A stretch of DNA of 6,293 bases. Source: Ruminococcus sp. UBA3280 (lineage in GTDB: Bacteria > Bacillota > Clostridia > Oscillospirales > Ruminococcaceae). Of this stretch, positions 1 to 6,208 are shown one piece after another (position 1 is the first letter of the stretch; every line of letters begins with the position of its first letter). The DNA lies in contig DETU01000093.1 in assembly GCA_002362175.1 (NCBI GenBank), positions 1 through 6,293 of the forward strand. The letters are read 5' to 3'. The position numbers and the translations under genes were made by a program. Under the pieces are notes generated by a model that saw only the letters and a program-made list of their open reading frames with translations, had not been told where the DNA came from and did no database searches.

Positions 1-31
1 AAACAAAGTCTTAATATGCAAAATAGATAAA

Positions 32-37
32 TATAAT
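32..37 (+). promoter_or_regulatory. Weak candidate -10 box for the dockerin protein gene
   Basis: The hexamer TATAAT matches the sigma-A -10 consensus exactly, but no good -35 hexamer lies 16-18 bases upstream (TCTTAA at 9-14 is poor) and there is no extended TG. If used, transcription would start near 44 and give a leader of about 100 nt. The region is AT-rich, so a chance match is quite possible, and the real promoter could lie before the window. Confidence 0.3.
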
Positions 38-115
38 TGTAATTATTCGTCAAATGATACAAAAGTTATTTTTCTGTGAGAGAAATGAAAATTAAGGAAG
101 TCTAATAAGTAAACA

Positions 116-129
116 AAGGTTTAAACCTT
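116..129. promoter_or_regulatory. 14-bp perfect palindrome next to the ribosome binding site
   Basis: AAGGTTTAAACCTT is a perfect palindrome ending one base before the AAAGGAGG Shine-Dalgarno. As DNA it could be an operator for a dimeric regulator. As RNA its right arm (CCTT) could also pair with AAGG within or near the Shine-Dalgarno. Neither role is demonstrated; the perfect symmetry and position are what is seen. Confidence 0.45.
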
Positions 130-130
130 A

Positions 131-138
131 AAAGGAGG
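131..138 (+). promoter_or_regulatory. Ribosome binding site of the 728-residue protein
   Basis: AAAGGAGG is an ideal anti-16S match placed 7 nt before the ATG at 146. It fixes the start codon of the downstream gene and predicts strong translation unless the adjoining palindrome interferes. Confidence 0.93.
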
Positions 139-145
139 AATCATT

Positions 146-2332
146 ATGTTAAGAAAAACATCATTGTCAATGCTGACAGCATTAACAACCGCACTTTCTG
201 CACTGACCCCGTTATCAATAAGTGCTTCACCCGTTCAGACACCAATGAAATCAGACATAAACGTAATACCTGAAAATTACACAAGAGATTATGCAGGCGT
301 ACAAAGTGAATACACACAAACAGCAACGACAATCCCCGATAATTTTCAATTGGCATACACTGAACCCGAATCAGAACAATCAACTATACACAATCGTCTG
401 TATACTGTAACCACAGCAGGAAAACAAGGAGAAACACCTGCTGATTTCCCGATAAAAGACAAACGTGCCATCACGGTAAATGTAGTTGACTCAGAAACAG
501 GAGAACCCGTTGAAGATGTACAGGTAAGATTTGTGGAAACAGAAGCACCTGACAGCAAAGTAATAAAACGTGATTTCGGCATATGGAATACTACCGAAAC
601 AGGTACGTTCACCTTGCCGAACATAAGCTATACCCTTGAGGACACAAGTTCAATGTTTCTGCTTACCGCTGTACTTGAACACATTCCTGAAGAATATACT
701 TATCGTGGAAACGAAACCATGATAATAGACCATATCGTTGACTCGGGAGACTGGCACATAAGAAATCAGGATTTTTCACGTAATACCAACACACTTACAA
801 TTTCACTCGACCGTGCATGCGAAAAGCATTTCAATGCATCATGCAGTATAATTGACAGCACAACAGGAAAACAGGTTGAGGGTGCAAATATGGTCTTTTC
901 AGGTCCGTTAAACTGTCGTGAATCATGGTACACTTCAGGAGATGAACCGCACGTTATAGAAGATATAAGATGTTTGTTATACACAAGTGAACCCGAAGCA
1001 GTATATAATCTTGAAACTTACAGTCTGCCCGAAGGATATGTATTTGACTATTCAAGAGAATCAAAAGAACAGATAAAAATCACTCCCGACTTCTCGGGCG
1101 ATGTGGAAATGGTCGTTTACGTTGTTCCCACAAATCAGGCTCAACCTATAAAAACAACAGGACCAAATATTCCTGCACTTACTACTACCACCACCACCAC
1201 AGAAAATACAAATACTACTCAGACAACAGAAAAGGAAGTTTCTTCCGGTACACATCACCCTATTTATACAACAACTGCAACAGGAGATACAGATAATCCC
1301 GTCCATACAACACGACCGTCTGCTAATTCCAACGGAAAATATACAGGTCACTTTACAGCTATGTGTTTCGTAAAAGATATTATAACAGGCAAGACAGTCA
1401 ACGGTGCAGAATTACAGCTTTTGGACGAAAATGCAAATATAATTGAATCATGGACTTCATCTGACAAGTCCCTTCATCAGATTGACATTGATTATATAAT
1501 GGACAGTCCCGATTCATATAAAACATATCAGATTTCAATGCTCAACGTTCCCGAAGGCTATACAAACGGAGGAAATAATTACCATACAGCAGAAGAAGGA
1601 TTCATTCCGTATTACCATAAAATAGAATATGGATTCAACGGAATTGCAACTTTTGCAGTATATGTCTGCCCCGAGGGCTATGTTTTTCCCGAATCAGGCG
1701 TAAAGCCTTGGCAGACAACAGGAAAACCAGAAAACCCGACCACAACAGCAAGCAACGACCCTACTGTCACAATTACCGCTACAACTCTAGCCGAAGGAAA
1801 ACTGAATCTCAATTCAGTACCCAAAAAGACACAGTATACAATCGGCGAAAAACTTGATTTGACAGGTCTTGACGTAAGCATGACATATGAATTAGGAGTA
1901 AATGGCAAAGACGGTGTTGACTCTATATTCAATCATGTAAATCCCTCCGATTATCCTGAAGCTTTCATCGTAAACACTCACGAATTTGACAGCACAAAGG
2001 CAGGAACTTACACAATAAAAGTAAAATGTACAGATGATTACAAAGCCGATTACAAAGTTATGCACAATCTCCTGACATTTGAAGTAACAGTTTCCGAAAA
2101 CAGCACTTTAAACGGTGATGCTACTATGGACGGAAAAATAAATATTTCAGATGCCGTACTTATCATGCAATCCATTGCAAACCCTGACGAATATAAAATT
2201 ACCGAACAGGGCAAGCTGAATGCTGATGTATATAACCGTGGTGATGGAATAACTGCCAATGATGCCTTTATTATTCAGATGGTTGAAGTAAAAACACTTA
2301 AAAGTGACGATTTACCTGTTGCCAAGCAGTAA
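146..2332 (+). CDS. Secreted dockerin protein with three CnaB/SpaA-like repeats and an Ig-like module, no enzyme recognised
   Basis: Predicted non-catalytic cellulosome component of 728 residues. A signal peptide (K4, hydrophobic core, likely cleavage after I-S-A at 27) is followed by an unrecognised Thr-rich segment (28-107) holding two I-P-[ED]-N-[YF] motifs at 41 and 63. Three related beta-sandwich repeats of CnaB/SpaA (prealbumin-like) type lie at about 108-222, 227-328 and 397-509; each has D-x-x-T-G near its start and P-E-[GE]-Y later. A Thr-rich linker (329-396) separates repeats 2 and 3. A second Thr/Pro linker (510-551), a Big_3-type Ig-like module (552-651) and a type I dockerin (657-722) follow. 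No catalytic motif, cohesin, LPxTG signal or transmembrane anchor is visible, so attachment is expected only through the dockerin. The start is fixed by an ideal Shine-Dalgarno. It is transcribed toward, and apart from, the pectate lyase gene. Binding, spacer or adhesion roles are inference; the dockerin is the surest part. Confidence 0.93.
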   Translation: MLRKTSLSMLTALTTALSALTPLSISASPVQTPMKSDINVIPENYTRDYAGVQSEYTQTATTIPDNFQLAYTEPESEQSTIHNRLYTVTTAGKQGETPADFPIKDKRAITVNVVDSETGEPVEDVQVRFVETEAPDSKVIKRDFGIWNTTETGTFTLPNISYTLEDTSSMFLLTAVLEHIPEEYTYRGNETMIIDHIVDSGDWHIRNQDFSRNTNTLTISLDRACEKHFNASCSIIDSTTGKQVEGANMVFSGPLNCRESWYTSGDEPHVIEDIRCLLYTSEPEAVYNLETYSLPEGYVFDYSRESKEQIKITPDFSGDVEMVVYVVPTNQAQPIKTTGPNIPALTTTTTTTENTNTTQTTEKEVSSGTHHPIYTTTATGDTDNPVHTTRPSANSNGKYTGHFTAMCFVKDIITGKTVNGAELQLLDENANIIESWTSSDKSLHQIDIDYIMDSPDSYKTYQISMLNVPEGYTNGGNNYHTAEEGFIPYYHKIEYGFNGIATFAVYVCPEGYVFPESGVKPWQTTGKPENPTTTASNDPTVTITATTLAEGKLNLNSVPKKTQYTIGEKLDLTGLDVSMTYELGVNGKDGVDSIFNHVNPSDYPEAFIVNTHEFDSTKAGTYTIKVKCTDDYKADYKVMHNLLTFEVTVSENSTLNGDATMDGKINISDAVLIMQSIANPDEYKITEQGKLNADVYNRGDGITANDAFIIQMVEVKTLKSDDLPVAKQ
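467..811 (+). other. CnaB/SpaA-like repeat 1
   Basis: Residues 108-222. It begins with an alternating hydrophobic strand leading to D115-x-x-T-G119, carries P181-E-E-Y184 where the other repeats have P-E-G-Y, and ends in a beta strand (N-T-L-T-I-S-L). It is the most diverged of the three: its D-to-P spacing is 66 residues against 58 in repeats 2 and 3. The lysine that CnaB domains often place two residues before this Asp for an isopeptide bond is a valine here. Fold assignment is by motif and spacing only. Confidence 0.55.
824..1129 (+). other. CnaB/SpaA-like repeat 2
   Basis: Residues 227-328. D237-S-T-T-G241 and P295-E-G-Y298 mark it as a sister of repeat 3, with identical 58-residue spacing and a shared E-S-W segment. 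The final strand is V-V-Y-V-V-P. Cysteines 233, 257 and 276 could form a disulfide outside the cell (inference). The usual isopeptide lysine position is occupied by isoleucine. Confidence 0.6.
1130..1333 (+). repeat. Thr-rich linker with ACC/ACT triplet run
   Basis: Residues 329-396 are dominated by Thr with Pro, Asn and Gly, including seven consecutive threonines encoded by ACT/ACC/ACA at 1181-1201. This is a typical flexible and possibly glycosylated cellulosomal linker. The triplet run is short and imperfect but could vary in length between strains. Confidence 0.8.
1334..1672 (+). other. CnaB/SpaA-like repeat 3
   Basis: Residues 397-509. It has D411-x-x-T-G415, N-G-A-E at the next strand, E-S-W, and P469-E-G-Y472, aligned with repeat 2 without a change of spacing. 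C407 in the first strand and C508 in the last could pair. A valine replaces the lysine commonly used for isopeptide crosslinks, so self-crosslinking is not predicted. Confidence 0.6.
1673..1798 (+). repeat. Second Thr/Pro linker of the 728-residue protein
   Basis: Residues 510-551 are rich in Thr, Pro, Asn and Gly with no regular hydrophobic pattern. They separate the third CnaB-like repeat from the Ig-like module. Confidence 0.65.
1799..2098 (+). other. Bacterial Ig-like module (Big_3 type)
   Basis: Residues 552-651. The opening pattern K-x-x-Y-x-I-G-E-x-L-D-L-T-G-L-D-V, followed near the end by A-G-T-Y-T-I-K-V, is characteristic of group 3 bacterial Ig-like domains that sit as spacers or binding modules in surface proteins. 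The middle is longer than in many members because of an N-G-K-D-G-containing insertion. Confidence 0.7.
2114..2311 (+). other. Type I dockerin of the 728-residue protein
   Basis: Residues 657-722. Loop 1 uses D658, T660, D662, N666 and D669; position 3 is Thr where Asn or Asp is usual. Loop 2 starts at D694 and ends at D706 with one extra residue compared with a 12-residue loop, a feature of R. flavefaciens dockerins. Residues before the last Asp, the usual cohesin-contact sites, are I-S in repeat 1 and A-N in repeat 2. It should dock the protein onto a scaffoldin cohesin. Confidence 0.92.
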
Positions 2333-2338
2333 AACTAT

Positions 2339-2366
2339 AAAAGGACGGTTTCTTACCGTCCTTTTT
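2339..2366 (+). terminator. Rho-independent terminator of the 728-residue protein gene
   Basis: A perfect 11-bp stem (AAAAGGACGGT / ACCGTCCTTTT) with loop TTCTT starts 7 bases after the TAA stop and runs into TTTTT. The A-tract on the left arm means it could also act on transcripts coming from the other strand. Confidence 0.93.
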
Positions 2367-2381
2367 ATATATTAAAACGTG

Positions 2382-2406
2382 AAAAAAGGAACTCAAAGAG
2401 TTCCTT
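2382..2406 (-). terminator. Rho-independent terminator of the pectate lyase gene
   Basis: On the minus strand a 9-bp stem (AAGGAACTC / GAGTTCCTT) with a 3-nt TTT loop is followed by a T6 tract, starting about 37 bases after the TAA stop at 2444. The two converging genes thus have their own hairpins, separated by only about 15 bases. Confidence 0.9.
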
Positions 2407-2443
2407 CTTTCATTATATCATTATATTTGAGGGAGTCTGAATA

Positions 2444-5400
2444 TTATTGACTTAAAGCATCAAGTTCAACTGATGTCATCGGGAATGAATCAGTAGTTAT
2501 AGTTTTGATTTCAACATACTGAATAGCAAGAGCGTCCATATTTGTAAGACCATTACCGTTGTCAATAACATCTCCGTTAATCTTACCCTGTTCTTTAATC
2601 TTGAATTCATCAGGGTTTGCAATTGACTGCATTATAAGTACTGCGTCTGAAATGTTTACTTTTCCGTCCTCATTTGTATCACCTGCTAAATTATTTGATG
2701 ACACACCTTCTGCGGAGTAAACCATATAGAACAGACTTGCAGAATCAGCCTTTGTAACTGTATGACTACCTGCTTTAAGGTCAACTGTGATTATTCCGTC
2801 GCCTGACGATGTATACTTAGTACCATCAATCTTGATTGTTGCGGCAGGTTCAGCAAATACAAGTGTAAATTTACCTGCTGCTGTTGCATTGAAAGTAATA
2901 TTTGTAGCACTTTCCATCTTGAGGCACTGCTTAAGGGTAAGACCGTTATAATTTACAGTGCCTTTTGATGTAGAGAGGTTACCTGTAATTGTGTAGAAAC
3001 TGCTTGATGTACCGTTAGCTGTAAAGTCGTGTACATATCCGCCTGCAACAACAGGAGGTTTATTTGTAGCTGTAGTTGTTGTGGTTGTTGTAGTTGTGCT
3101 GTTTGTCGGAGCGGTTGTCTGTGTAGAAACAGGGGGCTGTGCTGTACCGTCGGACATCTTATAACCGAGTCCCTTGTATGAACTGTTTGAAGCCGTTTCA
3201 GCGAAACCATGCGGATTAGGTGAACCGTCTGCATTTCTCCAAGCTGTGTGGAAGTCAGCACCCATAGCAGGAACATCAAGTGTGATAAAGTCGGAATCAG
3301 CAGGAGTTACAATATCACCAAATTTTGCACCGTTTGTCATTGTTTCGGACTTTGCAAAATAGTACTTGCTGTTGTAGTAAACTGAATTTGTCATCTTACC
3401 TACAAACTTATCATTTGAAAGCTTGATTCCGGCAGCATTTGTCTTTGAAACTCTGCTTGTGTTTGTATATGAAATCACATTTGCGTATGTAGCGTCAGAA
3501 GCACATCTGTAAACCATATAGTTAGCCTTGCCCTTACCGCCGATACCGTTGTTATAAGCTGTACAGTCTTTCATGTCACCAAAGAGCGGGTTGTTGTTGT
3601 CAGTGAAACCGCAGTTGAGGTTTTCAAATGCAAGACAGTTTTCAACAACGTGTCTTGTACCGACACCGCCGCCGCCGAGTTTGAAACCGTTACCGTCAGC
3701 ATCGCCGTAACCTCTGCCGTCCTCTGTGAAGCCGTTTCTGAATGCGACACAGTTCTTTATTGTAACTACACCGATAGGACCTGTTTCAGTCTTTGCATAT
3801 AAATCCCAGCCGTCGTCTGAGTTATTGTACGACATACAGCCGTCAAATATATTGCCCTCACCGCAGGTAAGCTTTGCAGCAAAACCGTCGGCATTTTCCA
3901 TTGTAGCCTCGTCACAGTTGTTCTTTGAAGTACAGTTCTTGATGAGGTTGTTTGAAGGCCACTGTGCGATTGTACTGTATGAAGTCTGATAACGTGAAAG
4001 CTGGAGACCTGTATCTTCGTTGTCATTGAATACCATCATTTCGATAATATTGTTGTCACCGGAGAGAAGCATACCATTATCGCCTGCATTCTTGATTTCA
4101 AAGCCATAGAAGTGCCAGTATGAACCGTCAAGAACAAATCCTCTTGCAGAACCTGAAACTGCCTGACCCTCAAAGTCAAATACAACCTTTGCACCGGGAT
4201 ATGCTGAAATTGTTTTATAAGAACCTGCTTTACCGGCATTACTTTCTTCAATAAGAATAGTTTCCTTGTAATTATAAGTACCTTCGAGGAGGTAAATTGT
4301 ACCGCCTGCCTGTACCGATTTTATAGCTGTAAGAGCGTCTGTAGGTGTATCAGCTGTTTTACCGTCACCCTTGCCGTTCGGTGAAGCATATATAACGTTG
4401 CCTGTTACAACAGGTGGATTTACCACAGGAGGAGCTGTTACAGTTGTTGTTGTCGTCTGCGGAGGCTGTACTGTTGAAACTGTTGTAACAACAGGAGGAT
4501 TTGTGTTATCGTCCTTGAAACCGCTTCCGATTGCCTGAACTGTTCCCTTGTATGAAACGAGTGCATCTTTAAGACCCTGATTAACAGCATAGCTTTCATC
4601 ATCAACAGAGTTGTCAAACTGCCACTGTAAATCACCACCATCAACACGTCCTGCCTTAGCTGTAACAATTGAAGGAACATCTTCGGCATTATCAACATTA
4701 TAACCGTACATATTAGAAGCTGTATCAAAGTTATTGTATGAAGTTCCGCCCTGTTTGCACTTTACATCTGACGGAACTGTTTCATTTCTGTCGTTTACAA
4801 CATAAGCGTCAAACTCTGTATTGTTTTCAGAATATGAAACAAATGCCTTTGCACCCTCGATATAATTTCCGTAAGACTTGATTATACCACCGTTTTCGCC
4901 TGAGAATGTTCCCTTGCCCTCATCGTTGTTAATATCTGAACCCTGCATAGAAATAAGCATAGGATATTTGCAGTTTCTGAAATAGTTGTTTTCAACGAAA
5001 CAAGAAGCTCCGAGAGTAACACCTACACCATACTTTGCATTACCGTCAAAATAGTTATTGTAGCTATGTACTGTACAGGTTCTTATTCTTGGGTGACGTG
5101 AATCAGAATGGTCATACCAGTTGTGGTGATATGTAACATAATTTTCTTCACTTTCAGACTTCATGCCCTGAAGATTACACTTTCCGTTATCCCAGAAGTG
5201 ATTGTAGGAATGAGTTACATATGAAGAAGTTTTTGTGTCCAATGCACCGTCGCCTTTAACCTGGTCGGCATCTGAACCTGCGTCGCCATAGAAGAAATCA
5301 CAGTTGTGTACCCATACATGGTCATTACCCTGCTGAAGTCCGCAGTTATCACCCTCTGAACTGTCACAGTTCATGAAACCAACGTTTCTTACTTCAACGT

Positions 5401-6166
5401 TTGAAGAGTTTTTCATTACAAGACCAAAACCGTTAAGTACTGTATCGTTTCCTATACCCTCAACTGTCAAGCCACAAGTTGCGGTATCAACATAAAGGTC
5501 ACCTTTTATAAGAGTGGACGGGTCTGTAATATTGCCGATAAATCTGATTGCAACAGGAGGTGCAGAGTTATTGCTTTTAAGGTTAGTAATAATATTCTGA
5601 ACACCTGTAAGTGTTACGTCATTTCCTTTCTTGTCGGGAAGTGTAACGCTTACCGAGTCTTTGTTGTCATTTGTTACATAAACAACAACAGCGTCTGATT
5701 TAAGAGTACCGTCCTCGTTGTAAGCACCTGATGATGTACCGTTTACAAAACCAAATCCCGAACGGTCATGTGCATAAACGTCTGCCTTTGTTTCAGAAGC
5801 CTTTGAAGAATCTTCCTTACCGCTTACAACAGGAACAACTTTCATTGTGTGGCTTCCTGCTGTAAGACCTACTGCATCGGCTCTCATATAGCCCGCATAC
5901 TGTCTGATAAGCATTGAGTCAATCTGAACGCCGTCAACGTAAACGTTGTAGCCGTCTGCTCCCGATACTGCCGACCATGTAGCATACATACCTTCTGCAA
6001 AACCTACAGACTGAAGAATTGATACACTGTCAGCCGCAAATGCTGTTACAGCTGAATTGCTAGGAACACATACATAATTGTTCATGAATACTGACATACA
6101 TGATACTGACATTACAGCAGCAGAAGCCATTGCTGCTACACGTCTCTTCATAACCTTGTTTTTCAT
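2444..6166 (-). CDS. Cellulosomal two-domain pectate lyase: FN3-PL1-PL9-CBM77-dockerin
   Basis: Secreted enzyme that cleaves de-esterified homogalacturonan by beta-elimination with two lyase domains. Signal peptide 1-44 (M-K-N-K-V-M-K-R-R start, A-F-A cleavage site), FN3-like module (47-131), PL1 (133-548), Thr/Pro linker (554-589), PL9 (590-1006), Thr linker (1009-1041), CBM77-like module (1043-1152) and dockerin (1160-1226). PL1 shows D306, D310, K329 and the R357-x-P-x-x-R362 motif. PL9 shows D760, D784, D785, D788 and K829. No active-site residue looks lost, so both domains should work. The order PL1-PL9-CBM77-dockerin matches, from established knowledge, the R. flavefaciens PL1/9 protein from which CBM77 was defined. 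The start is set by GGAGG at 6176-6180, and the gene has its own promoter and terminator. Both parallel beta-helix lyases need calcium, as does the dockerin. Confidence 0.97.
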   Translation of the reverse strand: MKNKVMKRRVAAMASAAVMSVSCMSVFMNNYVCVPSNSAVTAFAADSVSILQSVGFAEGMYATWSAVSGADGYNVYVDGVQIDSMLIRQYAGYMRADAVGLTAGSHTMKVVPVVSGKEDSSKASETKADVYAHDRSGFGFVNGTSSGAYNEDGTLKSDAVVVYVTNDNKDSVSVTLPDKKGNDVTLTGVQNIITNLKSNNSAPPVAIRFIGNITDPSTLIKGDLYVDTATCGLTVEGIGNDTVLNGFGLVMKNSSNVEVRNVGFMNCDSSEGDNCGLQQGNDHVWVHNCDFFYGDAGSDADQVKGDGALDTKTSSYVTHSYNHFWDNGKCNLQGMKSESEENYVTYHHNWYDHSDSRHPRIRTCTVHSYNNYFDGNAKYGVGVTLGASCFVENNYFRNCKYPMLISMQGSDINNDEGKGTFSGENGGIIKSYGNYIEGAKAFVSYSENNTEFDAYVVNDRNETVPSDVKCKQGGTSYNNFDTASNMYGYNVDNAEDVPSIVTAKAGRVDGGDLQWQFDNSVDDESYAVNQGLKDALVSYKGTVQAIGSGFKDDNTNPPVVTTVSTVQPPQTTTTTVTAPPVVNPPVVTGNVIYASPNGKGDGKTADTPTDALTAIKSVQAGGTIYLLEGTYNYKETILIEESNAGKAGSYKTISAYPGAKVVFDFEGQAVSGSARGFVLDGSYWHFYGFEIKNAGDNGMLLSGDNNIIEMMVFNDNEDTGLQLSRYQTSYSTIAQWPSNNLIKNCTSKNNCDEATMENADGFAAKLTCGEGNIFDGCMSYNNSDDGWDLYAKTETGPIGVVTIKNCVAFRNGFTEDGRGYGDADGNGFKLGGGGVGTRHVVENCLAFENLNCGFTDNNNPLFGDMKDCTAYNNGIGGKGKANYMVYRCASDATYANVISYTNTSRVSKTNAAGIKLSNDKFVGKMTNSVYYNSKYYFAKSETMTNGAKFGDIVTPADSDFITLDVPAMGADFHTAWRNADGSPNPHGFAETASNSSYKGLGYKMSDGTAQPPVSTQTTAPTNSTTTTTTTTTATNKPPVVAGGYVHDFTANGTSSSFYTITGNLSTSKGTVNYNGLTLKQCLKMESATNITFNATAAGKFTLVFAEPAATIKIDGTKYTSSGDGIITVDLKAGSHTVTKADSASLFYMVYSAEGVSSNNLAGDTNEDGKVNISDAVLIMQSIANPDEFKIKEQGKINGDVIDNGNGLTNMDALAIQYVEIKTITTDSFPMTSVELDALSQ
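2489..2689 (-). other. Type I dockerin of the pectate lyase
   Basis: Residues 1160-1226. Loop 1 is canonical: D1163, N1165, D1167, N1171, D1174. Loop 2 runs from D1199 to D1211 with a one-residue insertion. Cohesin-contact positions are I-S in repeat 1 and N-M in repeat 2. The sequence between the loops is nearly identical to the dockerin of the convergent gene. About 14 further residues follow the dockerin to the C-terminus. Confidence 0.94.
2711..3040 (-). other. CBM77-like pectin-binding module
   Basis: Residues 1043-1152, a beta-rich domain starting Y-V-H-D-F and ending F-Y-M-V-Y. It holds the position that CBM77 occupies in the R. flavefaciens PL1/9 protein. K1068, K1083 and K1139 have almost the same spacing as the three lysines I recall as pectin contacts in that CBM77 (from memory, not checked). 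Low-methylester homogalacturonan is the expected ligand. Confidence 0.8.
3044..3142 (-). repeat. Thr linker with nine-Thr triplet run
   Basis: Residues 1009-1041 contain Q-T-T-A-P-T-N-S followed by nine threonines (1024-1032) encoded by mixed ACA/ACT/ACC codons, then P-P-V-V. It joins the PL9 domain to the CBM77-like module and could change length by slippage. Confidence 0.85.
3149..4399 (-). other. PL9 pectate lyase domain
   Basis: Residues 590-1006, a parallel beta-helix lyase. N-A-D760-G-F, then N-S-D784-D785-G-W-D788, repeat the calcium-binding aspartates known in Dickeya Pel9A (D209, D233, D234, D237) with the same 24-, 1- and 3-residue spacings. D-G-N-G-F-K829-L-G-G supplies the catalytic lysine (K273 in Pel9A), 41 residues beyond the last Asp instead of 36, so there is a small insertion rich in Gly and Asp. 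An endo- or exo-mode cannot be told from the sequence. Confidence 0.95.
4400..4507 (-). repeat. Pro/Thr linker between the PL1 and PL9 domains
   Basis: Residues 554-589 consist of N-P-P-V-V-T-T, Q-P-P-Q-T-T-T-T-T and repeated P-P-V-V units. The P-P-V-V motif occurs three times here and once more in the linker before the CBM77-like module, suggesting shared linker ancestry. Confidence 0.85.
4523..5770 (-). other. PL1 pectate lyase domain
   Basis: Residues 133-548. D-G-D306-G-A-L-D310 supplies two calcium ligands spaced like D223 and D227 of B. subtilis Pel; K329 lies where its K247 falls; R357-H-P-R-I-R362 is the family's R-x-P-x-x-R signature, with R357 the presumed catalytic base. Repeated N-N-Y-F / N-H-F-W / H-N-W-Y segments are the rungs of the beta-helix. 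The subfamily is not assigned. Confidence 0.95.
5774..6028 (-). other. FN3-like N-terminal module
   Basis: Residues 47-131. W-S-A-V-S-G-A-D-G-Y-N-V-Y-V-D-G is the classic FN3 strand pattern, and a later A-G-S-H-T-M-K-V-V-P-V strand closes the fold. L-I-R-Q-Y lies between them. Such modules often precede PL1 domains; a spacer or folding role is inferred. Confidence 0.7.
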
Positions 6167-6175
6167 TTTACGTTT

Positions 6176-6180
6176 CCTCC
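6176..6180 (-). promoter_or_regulatory. Ribosome binding site of the pectate lyase gene
   Basis: On the minus strand GGAGG stands 9 nt before the ATG at 6166. It supports this start; no other in-frame start nearby has a comparable site. Confidence 0.9.
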
Positions 6181-6208
6181 ATAAAATATAATGATAATAA
6201 TTTCTTAC

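Noticed and set aside
1181..1201. Triplet run as a CRISPR or satellite repeat
   Set aside because: It is a short in-frame run of Thr codons with no spacers or repeat units beyond the linker.
1061..1351. Cys-rich open frame on the minus strand
   Set aside because: It lies opposite the Thr/Ala-coding stretch of the 728-residue protein, whose ACA and GCA codons read as TGT and TGC on the other strand. It has no ribosome binding site and is a frame shadow.
467..1672. Isopeptide-crosslinked CnaB domains
   Set aside because: The lysine usually two residues before the D-x-x-T-G Asp is Val, Ile and Val in the three repeats, so a canonical crosslink is not supported.
146..2332. Scaffoldin or sortase-anchored pilin reading of the 728-residue protein
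   Set aside because: CnaB-like repeats suggest pilins, but there is no LPxTG sorting signal, no cohesin and no C-terminal membrane segment; the protein ends in a dockerin.
2333..2443. Small RNA or small gene between the two convergent genes
   Set aside because: The 111-bp gap is filled by two terminator hairpins; no promoter or ribosome binding site is visible.
3726..4026. Overlapping open frames on both strands inside the PL9 region
   Set aside because: They overlap the catalytic PL9 sequence in other frames, without ribosome binding sites or recognisable protein features.
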